Part shown: piece after piece, positions 16,473-22,753 of the stretch | How the letters are laid out: every line of letters begins with the position of its first letter | Position numbering within the stretch: position 1 is the first letter of the stretch | Assembly (NCBI GenBank): GCA_029247315.1 | Contig: JAQWLM010000116.1 | Coordinates: 1-22,753 of the forward strand | DNA: 22,753 nt | Source: AAA164-E04 sp014239995 | Lineage (GTDB): Bacteria; Verrucomicrobiota; Verrucomicrobiia; Limisphaerales; AAA164-E04 | Direction: 5' to 3' | Translations under genes and position numbers: made by a program | Notes under the pieces: generated by a model | The model's database searches: none | Seen by the model: only the letters and a program-made list of their open reading frames with translations | What the model was told of the DNA's origin: nothing

Positions 16473-17687
16473 ATGTTTGTCACTCATCTTGAATGTCCCA
16501 AATGCGATGCTCAGTTCACGTCTGAGGAAAAGCAGCAACTCTGTGATTGCGGAAGCCCATTGCTCGTGAGGTATGACTTAGAAAGGATCCGTCAGAGCAT
16601 GGACAAGGACGTGGTCGCCAGACGTTCACCCGATCTTTGGCGTTATCGCGAACTGCTTCCAGTCCTCAGTGATGAAAATATTGTGACGATGGGGGAGGGT
16701 ATGACGCCGATCCTTAAACTAGATCGAATGGGGCTGGACCTGGGAATGACACATCTCTATCTGAAGGATGAGGGGGTGATTCCCACCGGTACCTTCAAAG
16801 CGCGTGGCGCGACCGTCGGTGTGTCTCGTGCCAAGGAGCTGGGTGTGAAGACGCTCGCCATGCCGACCAACGGTAATGCAGGGGGGGCGTGGGCACAGTA
16901 TTGCGCGAAGGCAGGCATTGAAGCGGTCGTTGTCATGCCCAAGAACGCGCCTGTCATTCCTCGGACTGAATGCGCGATAGCGGGAGCACAGCTTTTTCTA
17001 GTTGACGGGCTTATTAGCGACGCCGGCAAGATGGTCGCTCAGGCTGTGGTGGATCGACAATGGTATGATGCGAGTACCTTGAAGGAACCTTATCGCATCG
17101 AAGGCAAAAAAACCATGGGTCTTGAGATTGCTGAGCAATTTGATTGGAATTTACCCGACGTGATTCTTTATCCGACCGGTGGAGGGGTAGGCATCATTGG
17201 CATCTACAAAGCACTCGAGGAACTCAAGCAGATCGGTTGGATCAAAGGCGATTTACCTCGACTGGTTGCCGTGCAGGCCACCGGGTGCGCCCCTATTGTT
17301 CGTGCCTGGAAAAACGGTGCGAAGGAATCCGAATTTTGGGAAAATGCCCAGACCTGCGCTTTTGGCATCACTGTTCCCAAAGCCATTGGTGACTTTCTAG
17401 TTCTCGAAGCTGTTTACAAAACGGATGGTTGCGCTGTGGCGATTTCCGACGATAAGACGCTCGCTGCTGAAGCTAAGCTTGCCACCATTGAGGGAGCATT
17501 TGTCTGCCCAGAAGGAGCTGCCTGCCTTGCAGCCACGGAACAGCTATTGATGGAAGGATGGCTCAAGGCGGATGAGAAGGTTGTCATTCTGAACACGGGA
17601 TGCGGTATTAAATATCCCGATATCATTCAAACCAACCCGCTTATGTTGCAACCAGGGGATTCACTGCCAAGCACGTTCACAGTCTGA
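16473..17687 (+). CDS. thrC: Threonine synthase (PLP-dependent, zinc-ribbon N-terminus)
   Basis: 404-residue PLP enzyme expected to convert O-phosphohomoserine to threonine in the cytoplasm. The N-terminus has a zinc-ribbon-like set CPKC (Cys8, Cys11) and CDCG (Cys24, Cys26), common in one class of threonine synthases. TGTFKARG carries the Schiff-base lysine, Lys109. TNGNAGGAW (132-140) and the phosphate-cradling TGGGVG loop (235-240) complete the fold type II signature. The sequence NTGCGIKYPD near the C-terminus is also family-like. GTFKARG differs from the SFKDRG of classical threonine synthases, so threonine dehydratase-like or another beta-family activity cannot be excluded; the zinc ribbon and length favour threonine synthase. 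No homoserine-pathway genes are adjacent, so it is an orphan. The start is the only sensible ATG, with a weak purine stretch upstream. Confidence 0.8.
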   Translation: MFVTHLECPKCDAQFTSEEKQQLCDCGSPLLVRYDLERIRQSMDKDVVARRSPDLWRYRELLPVLSDENIVTMGEGMTPILKLDRMGLDLGMTHLYLKDEGVIPTGTFKARGATVGVSRAKELGVKTLAMPTNGNAGGAWAQYCAKAGIEAVVVMPKNAPVIPRTECAIAGAQLFLVDGLISDAGKMVAQAVVDRQWYDASTLKEPYRIEGKKTMGLEIAEQFDWNLPDVILYPTGGGVGIIGIYKALEELKQIGWIKGDLPRLVAVQATGCAPIVRAWKNGAKESEFWENAQTCAFGITVPKAIGDFLVLEAVYKTDGCAVAISDDKTLAAEAKLATIEGAFVCPEGAACLAATEQLLMEGWLKADEKVVILNTGCGIKYPDIIQTNPLMLQPGDSLPSTFTV

Positions 17688-17930
17688 CCGTTATTAAGAT
17701 GCGTTTATATTTCAATGAAGATATGAATAAGTGGATTTTCGATTTGCTGTTTTTTTTGATGAGAGGATGGCCATTCCAGTTGAAACGGCGTTTGTGGCAG
17801 TTCTGTCAGGAGTCTAAGCTCGTGATCCATCGAATAAGCACCACATTATCCTCGTCATGACGCATGATCAAGGGTGGGGGGATACTGGTTGCAACGGGCA
17901 TCCATTTGTAAGGACACCGGCTTTGAAACG

Positions 17931-19334
17931 CTAAGCAAGCAAATCGGAAACGGGACCTCTCTGTGAAATGCCTCGTTTCTCCAATGTAATATCGAGGTTT
18001 CCGTAATGCTCGACCGGATCGCCATAGGCATTCAGAATGGAAGTGTAGAAATTTCCAATCGTCCTGTGTCCGTCCTGGTGATACCCAGGAGCCTGAATGT
18101 AATGTCCCGGTATCCTGAGTTTTCCTCCACAACCACCTACGATTACGTATGGCCATTCGATGCCGCTACCGTGGTGCGCCTCTGCCGCGTCACTCATGTA
18201 GATGATCATGGTATTATCGAGCATCGTGCCATCGCCTTCCGGGACGTTCTGCAATTTCTTTGCCAGTTCTGCTATTAACTTAATGTGATACTCGCGTATC
18301 AGATCTCGACACTCGAGTGAGGTCCTGCCGTTCGACCCCGTTTCATGCCCAATCGCATGGACATTCTGTTCCGTAATCCCGAGCCCGGAGTAGATGTGTT
18401 CCAGTCCGTCCATCCGAATCGTCACACCATGGGTCAGACCGGAAATGAGACTCGATGCAGCCAATATAAAATGCGACTCGAGCCTGTCCACTCCCACTTC
18501 TGAATGGTACTTGTCGGTTAATTCCGGAGCACCGCGTTGAATCACGTCCTTCATGCGAGCCAGCTTGTTACGTCGTGTCTGAAGATCCTCGAAGGCCTTG
18601 AGGTAGTGCTCCAGTTTATCCTTCTCTGATCCAGGCACATTTGATTGTAATCGCGTGATGTCAGCTGAAAGAAAATCGAACATGTCCGATTCCAGATCGT
18701 AACTGAGGCGCTTTTCCTGACTCGCCATTGCCGAGCCGAAAAGCTGATGATAAGCTTGGTCCGGATCTCCCTGGTATGGAACTTCCCGTCCCGGACCCCA
18801 GGCACTGAGCCCCGGGTAGAGCGTGCCCCGCATGCCTCCACCCACCGCCGAGCCGCGTAGAGCCAATGCGATATGCTTGAATGGACTTGGATGCCTTGCC
18901 GAAAGCCGGGTATCGAGCGTCGCTCGAATGGGAGTCCCTCCTGAATTCTCACTCGGCGACCCATGCACTCCGAGTGCTCCGAACCACGCTGTATGACCGG
19001 CCAGGCACATTTTACCGGAAAACCCACGCACAATCCCGACTTGCTCTTTGAAAGGTTCAAGGGCCCTCAGGGATTTGGGCAAGGCGTGGTCCTTCAATGC
19101 AATGCGATGTAAACGACTTTGATCTGCGATCGCCGACTTGAGTGATGGAGGCGTAATCGCGTCGGGTGTTAAGCCGCTCGACTTCAACAGGAACACAAAG
19201 CGCTGAGGCATTGCTTTTGTTGATCCTTCCGCGGTGGCCCATAGGCAATTTGCGATTGGACCGAGCAGGATCGCACCGGTCCCGGTGAGTCCACGCAGAA
19301 AATGACGTCGAGAGTTGTTCATGCTTAATGTCAT
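17931..19334 (-). CDS. DUF1552 family Tat-exported protein
   Basis: 467-residue protein of the DUF1552 family, common in Planctomycetes and Verrucomicrobia and uncharacterised. The twin-arginine signal is NSRRHFLRGLTGTGAILLGP (residues 7-26). I choose ATG 19334 over the in-frame ATG 19322, because GAAGAG lies 7 bases before 19334 and 19 before 19322; the longer frame to 19415 would overlap the upstream gene. Family-like segments are FVFLLKSSGLTPDAI, LAGHTAWFGALGVHG, and near the C-terminus IIYMSDAAEAHHGSGIEWPY followed by VIVGG. The last group resembles the late metal-site region of DUF1501 proteins. The gene starts 4 bases after the stop of the DUF1592/1588/1585 gene, so translation is probably coupled and the two products likely work together outside the cytoplasm. 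Function is unknown. Confidence 0.9.
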   Translation of the reverse strand: MTLSMNNSRRHFLRGLTGTGAILLGPIANCLWATAEGSTKAMPQRFVFLLKSSGLTPDAITPPSLKSAIADQSRLHRIALKDHALPKSLRALEPFKEQVGIVRGFSGKMCLAGHTAWFGALGVHGSPSENSGGTPIRATLDTRLSARHPSPFKHIALALRGSAVGGGMRGTLYPGLSAWGPGREVPYQGDPDQAYHQLFGSAMASQEKRLSYDLESDMFDFLSADITRLQSNVPGSEKDKLEHYLKAFEDLQTRRNKLARMKDVIQRGAPELTDKYHSEVGVDRLESHFILAASSLISGLTHGVTIRMDGLEHIYSGLGITEQNVHAIGHETGSNGRTSLECRDLIREYHIKLIAELAKKLQNVPEGDGTMLDNTMIIYMSDAAEAHHGSGIEWPYVIVGGCGGKLRIPGHYIQAPGYHQDGHRTIGNFYTSILNAYGDPVEHYGNLDITLEKRGISQRGPVSDLLA

Positions 19335-19338
19335 TAAT

Positions 19339-21651
19339 TTACTCTTCAAACTGTTTGCGATAAAGGAAGGAGTCGGACATGAGGAGTGACACCAGGAGCG
19401 CTCGGAAGCTTCCATCGTTATTTACATAGGCTGAATCAGCGTCTATTAAAGTGCGTGAATCGCTCAGCATTTCGTTCCTTCCCATCCAGTATCGGAAGGC
19501 GTACCGGACAAAGGACTGGCGTGCGATATCTGATTCCGCAAGGCGTTCTACGAGTTCAATCCCATCACGCACTTCTCCATCCAGATTGGAATCCCCAGTT
19601 GAATCCAGAAAACCGCTTGAATCGATCGTCAATCCATTCTCCTCCTTGCTTCGCCAGCGACCGAAATCATCATACATTTCGAAAGCCATTCCGAGAGGGT
19701 TCATCTTTTGGTGACAGCTCCAGCACCGCTCTTCTCGCGTGACCTCAAAACGTTGTCGAAGAGTCTTGTGGGGATCTTCAGGGACAACCGCATTCACGTC
19801 CATAGGTACATCCGGAACCACTCCGGCCAGGAGACGTTCGCGGATCCATTTCCCTCGTGTGATCGGATTTGTCGTGGTGTTCTTCGAGTGCGCCACCAGC
19901 CAGGCAGGGTGGGTGAGGATGCCTGCCCGACGCCCTTCCTGAATGACAAAGGGCTGCTTGGTTGGGCAATCGAATGTCTCGATTTCAAGGTTGTAGGCCT
20001 TCACAAATTGTCGATGGCCGTTACTGAAGGTGAGATTACGCTCGTGCCCCAATCCTTTTGGGCCCATGCGTACATGTTCGGCCAGCATTGGTCGGATTCC
20101 CTTCTGATAACACATGCCGAGGTAGGGCATGTACATCTTGATCATGTCGCCATTAATGCGGTGCGCCGTGTAATCGCCACGGAAGTAGGGGTGCAGCGCC
20201 ATGATCGATTTCTTCACACCCTCCGCCAACTCGTAGTCAATGCCTTTCCACACCTTGTCTTTTCGATCCTCGTAAAACAATCGCAGAGCAATGAGTTTTT
20301 CCTTCATTTGTGTTTCGAACTCGGCACTTGCATCCCCAACATGCCCGACGAAAAACGCCTCGGTGGTCAACAACTCCTTAAGGACATCCTGGTCTCTTTC
20401 TACGACATAGTTCACTAGGAGGTCCGCTTCGTGAATCAATTGCTCAGCGACGTCACCGTAAAAAAAACCATCATACCGTTCTTCATCCTTGAAGATGAGT
20501 CCGGCTTGGTGATAACCAAAGAACTCACGAAAGAATCTAAGGATGCGAGGCTTCTCAATCTCCTCGTCATTGAGGATGCGATTGATCTGTGCTTTGATAT
20601 CTGCCCGTTGCTCTAGCCCCCCGTTACAAGCGGCATCCCATAATAATGCATCGGGTTTTGTGTCAGTCAGGGCATAGGCAATGGCAAAGGCAAGTTCCAT
20701 GGGGGCCAAGATCGATCGGCCATGCTCGTCCTTGGTACTGAGCCCCAATTCCATCCGGTAGATCGCTTCCGTGCTGAGCACAATTGCCTTCAGCCCCACC
20801 TTTAAGCCTTCTTCAACCCCGGCCTTCGCAATTGAGGTTTTGATTAATTTCAAGTAGCGCTTCTGTTCTCCCTCGTTGGGATCACGAGACACCATGGTTC
20901 GAAATTGAGCCGCGATGGCAGCCATCAATAATGTGTCATCGGGTTTCGGTGATTCAAGGACCATTCGAAACGCTCGAGGTCCGCGGTGATTCAACTGAAA
21001 ATCGACCATCAATCGAGCATTGCGCAGGAGGGTCTCAAGTGTGGCTGAATCTGCATGCAATACCGCTGCATAATCCAAAATCCCTTCCCGACTCTCAATT
21101 CCGAGGGCTTGCCTGGCTTGATCTCTCGCTTCCCATGGGTCTGAAAAAACCGCTTCACGAATGCCGTCGTAAATGTTGGGGTTCATCCGCCAGAGTCTCG
21201 GAGGGGAGAAGGGGGGAGTCACAATCTCACCGCTGAATAATGTGGCATGATCCACATAGTTACCATAGGGCGCCCCCAATAACTCCAGTCGCACATCTCG
21301 TCCATGGGTAGCATTCATGATCTGGCGCCGAATCCACCCCGTCACTTCCCTTCGTTCCTTTTCCTCGGGCCTGGGCTGTTTCTTCGGAGGCATCGTTCCT
21401 AATGCGATCCGACGATAGAGTGCTTCCCATTGCTCCATGGACGCTTCCGATTTAAAATCCAATTCAATGTTTTCCAATGACAGCTCCGCCTTTGGATCAT
21501 CATCGCCATGGCAATCTACACAATGCTGATGGAGGAATGGGCGAACCACACGCGAAAAACCGTGCTCGGCTTCAAGTGGACTTTTCAGCCCCAGGAGCCC
21601 GACTAGAGCCCACATCATGATTGGACGTTGTGGTATCATTACTTTTTTCAT
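19339..21651 (-). CDS. DUF1592/DUF1588/DUF1585 cytochrome c-like protein
   Basis: 770-residue exported protein. The open frame starts at TTG 21660, but ATG 21651 (MKKVMIPQRPIMMWALVGLL) is a better start, with GAGG three bases upstream. A signal peptide runs to about residue 29. A cytochrome c motif CVDCH (44-48) follows, with MPP near residue 90 as a possible axial ligand. The central part matches DUF1592-type sequence (APMELAFAIAYALTDT). DUF1588 (about 565-665) contains RAGILTHPAWL, TRGKWIRERLL and a second haem-type motif CWSCH (643-647). DUF1585 (about 690-765) closes the protein with QSFVRYAFRYWMGR and the SFLYR ending. A canonical DUF1587 block is not obvious; RLWRMNPNIYD stands at that place. 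It is the first gene of a tight two-gene operon with DUF1552. Function is unknown. Confidence 0.9.
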   Translation of the reverse strand: MKKVMIPQRPIMMWALVGLLGLKSPLEAEHGFSRVVRPFLHQHCVDCHGDDDPKAELSLENIELDFKSEASMEQWEALYRRIALGTMPPKKQPRPEEKERREVTGWIRRQIMNATHGRDVRLELLGAPYGNYVDHATLFSGEIVTPPFSPPRLWRMNPNIYDGIREAVFSDPWEARDQARQALGIESREGILDYAAVLHADSATLETLLRNARLMVDFQLNHRGPRAFRMVLESPKPDDTLLMAAIAAQFRTMVSRDPNEGEQKRYLKLIKTSIAKAGVEEGLKVGLKAIVLSTEAIYRMELGLSTKDEHGRSILAPMELAFAIAYALTDTKPDALLWDAACNGGLEQRADIKAQINRILNDEEIEKPRILRFFREFFGYHQAGLIFKDEERYDGFFYGDVAEQLIHEADLLVNYVVERDQDVLKELLTTEAFFVGHVGDASAEFETQMKEKLIALRLFYEDRKDKVWKGIDYELAEGVKKSIMALHPYFRGDYTAHRINGDMIKMYMPYLGMCYQKGIRPMLAEHVRMGPKGLGHERNLTFSNGHRQFVKAYNLEIETFDCPTKQPFVIQEGRRAGILTHPAWLVAHSKNTTTNPITRGKWIRERLLAGVVPDVPMDVNAVVPEDPHKTLRQRFEVTREERCWSCHQKMNPLGMAFEMYDDFGRWRSKEENGLTIDSSGFLDSTGDSNLDGEVRDGIELVERLAESDIARQSFVRYAFRYWMGRNEMLSDSRTLIDADSAYVNNDGSFRALLVSLLMSDSFLYRKQFEE

Positions 21652-21754
21652 TCGCCTCAATGTCTCAGCTCACAAAAAATGGTTTGTTGCAGGGCTGAAG
21701 CCTTTTGTCCAAGCTTTATGAACATTCATGAAACGGAAGGCCAATGGCTTGACT

Positions 21755-21769
21755 CCAGAAGAATTCTGG
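21755..21769. promoter_or_regulatory. Short palindrome upstream of the DUF1592 gene
   Basis: CCAGAA-GAA-TTCTGG has perfect 6-base arms and a 3-base spacer. It lies about 104 bases upstream of the start at 21651. It may be an operator, but arms this short arise by chance. Confidence 0.22.
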
Positions 21770-21877
21770 CGATACCTCGAAGCCCCTTGCCCGATCCCGA
21801 ACAAGGTGCCAGCCGTTGCCTTTCTGACTCAATTTGAGTGAGAAGATTCATAAACGGTATCATGGTGTCGTAGACCT

Positions 21878-21931
21878 GCAAGATTCTTCCGGAGAGGAGG
21901 CCGCAGGCCGGGTCCTGGGATGAATCTTTGC
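21878..21931. repeat. Inverted repeat enclosing a G+C-rich loop
   Basis: GCAAGATTC (21878-21886) pairs with GAATCTTTGC (21922-21931), with one bulged T. The 35-base interior is G+C-rich and contains the smaller dyad GGCC-GCA-GGCC. The structure could form in RNA from either strand. It matches no riboswitch class I know. Confidence 0.3.
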
Positions 21932-22125
21932 CGGTCCACTCTGTTGTTCGAAATACTCATTTGGTGTTCTCATCCCGAGGCTTCTCGCTGTGTCCCCCAT
22001 AGAAGCGGCCAGAACCAAAGGGGAGCAACCATTCTACCTTTGCAGAGCGTTCAAATCAGTGTTGCCTGGAATGTGCTTTTTACAGCTTCATTAGAACTCT
22101 CGATTATTTGTGAGAAGTGAAAAAC

Positions 22126-22656
22126 TCAAGGCTTGAGGTCCAGCTTGAAGAAGGCGTTGCCTGAGGTATCCATCCGGTAGGGACTGAGGGCATCGAACAA
22201 TGGCTCGAATGTTCCACTCAGATCACGGGAGATGTATAGCAACGCGTCGCCTTCCCAACTCAGGATCAATCCGTCCGGACCATTGCGGATAATCCCCAGC
22301 TTAGGGATGACAGGCTCGGGAGCAGCCCCTCCAAAGTGAACCGTGAATGCTCTCGAGACGCTGGCCCCGGCACCGTCCACCACATTCAGCCCGAAATAGC
22401 CTGTTCCCGTAGCAAGTCCCGTTGGATTGATCACCAGTTCCCTTCTATTTCCCGTGCCTCTGACGTTCACATTTCTGGAAGCGATGTAATCAATCTGACT
22501 CGTATCAAAATAAACGAGCAGCGCCAAAGAAGGGCTGATCAAGGCTGACAGAGGCAATGGTCGATGCCCTGTAGTGAGAGTGATTGAAAAGGCCGCCTGC
22601 GATATTTCGAAATAGGAGAGCCTTGAAAAACAAACATAGGTCCACTCCTTGAACAT
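22126..22656 (-). pseudogene. C-terminal remnant of an Ig/cadherin-repeat secreted protein
   Basis: A 176-codon frame whose protein lacks a signal peptide but looks like the end of a much larger surface protein. Residues about 50-110 (NVNVRGTGNRRELVINPTG, then TGYFGLNVVDGAGASVSRAF) match the tandem beta-sandwich repeats common in Verrucomicrobia, of general form NI-x-GSGANRTVTVTP...TVSDG. The last 57 residues (IRNGPDGLILSWEGDALLYI to FFKLDLKP) match the C-terminal module also seen on the spondin-domain protein at 3660-5936. An in-frame TGA stands three codons before the ATG, so the frame cannot extend upstream without a frameshift. It is either a truncated pseudogene or a decayed end. A short functional protein is less likely, because an exported fold without a signal would be stranded in the cytoplasm. 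Confidence 0.6.
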
Positions 22657-22713
22657 GACATACTTTCAACCAATTTCTACGAAAGGTGTATACACGCAAC
22701 ATATAGTGTGTGT

Positions 22714-22753
22714 AGGAATAAAACATGGGCAAGCTAACCACAGTTTTATTCCT
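22714..22753. repeat. Perfect 11-base inverted repeat at the window edge
   Basis: AGGAATAAAAC (22714-22724) and GTTTTATTCCT (22743-22753) are exact reverse complements separated by 18 bases. The second arm ends exactly at the window end, so the stem may be longer. It could be a terminator, a regulatory dyad or the edge of a mobile or integrated element. Confidence 0.6.

Larger units (their letters stand above)
21652..22125. other. Intergenic region upstream of the DUF1592-DUF1552 operon
   Basis: This 474-base gap should hold the operon promoter. It contains a palindrome at 21755-21769 and a long-range inverted repeat at 21878-21931, both listed separately. On the minus strand TTGGCC and CATAAA lie 18 bases apart upstream of the start, a poor promoter match. 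No gene is supported. Confidence 0.4.

Noticed and set aside
17688..17930. T8 run near 17749 as terminator between the convergent threonine synthase and DUF1552 genes
   Set aside because: No stem precedes the T run on either strand.
21840..21945. Cobalamin-type riboswitch upstream of the DUF1592 operon
   Set aside because: A phrase slightly like the B12-box appears on the plus strand only, which is the wrong strand for the operon, and the other conserved helices are missing.

Overview
The window looks like a piece of a Verrucomicrobiota chromosome, or a close relative in the Planctomycetota-Verrucomicrobiota group. The evidence is the gene content. It has two prepilin-like proteins with the N-terminal block FTLIELLVVIAIIAILAG, one of which carries the H-X9-DG signature. 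It has a PSD1/DUF1549/DUF1553 cytochrome protein paired with a DUF1501 protein, and a DUF1592/1588/1585 cytochrome protein paired with a DUF1552 protein. It also has an FGly-type sulfatase and secreted proteins that end in the C-terminal module common in this phylum. No rRNA, tRNA, CRISPR array or complete insertion sequence was found. With trimmed starts, genes fill roughly 77% of the window, and many gaps are 300-900 bases, which is loose for a bacterium.

Layout. From 0.5 to 7.3 kb four genes run on the plus strand: a secreted alpha/beta hydrolase, a secreted sulfatase, a secreted spondin-domain protein, and a Tat-exported calcineurin-like phosphoesterase. The gaps between them are large, so they are probably separate transcription units. 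From 7.8 to 12.9 kb on the minus strand lies a two-gene operon: a 1240-residue LamG + c-type cytochrome + PSD1 protein followed 20 bases later by a DUF1501 protein. This operon is visibly richer in G+C than its surroundings. Two unlinked pseudopilin-like genes follow on the minus strand (13.4-14.2 and 15.1-15.9 kb), then a lone threonine synthase on the plus strand (16.5-17.7 kb). From 17.9 to 21.7 kb on the minus strand is the second operon of the cytochrome + Tat-protein type, DUF1592/1588/1585 then DUF1552, separated by only 4 bases. The right end holds a 176-codon frame that looks like the C-terminal stump of a large Ig/cadherin-repeat surface protein.

How the genes fit together. Almost everything here is predicted to act outside the cytoplasm. 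A sulfatase, an esterase-like hydrolase and the phosphoesterase would suit breakdown of sulfated or esterified polymers. The two cytochrome/Tat-protein modules are parallel designs: a Sec-exported protein with two CxxCH haem motifs, then a Tat-exported partner. Their biochemical role is unknown to me. This recurring, uncharacterised module is the most interesting thing in the window. Threonine synthase is the only obvious cytoplasmic housekeeping gene.
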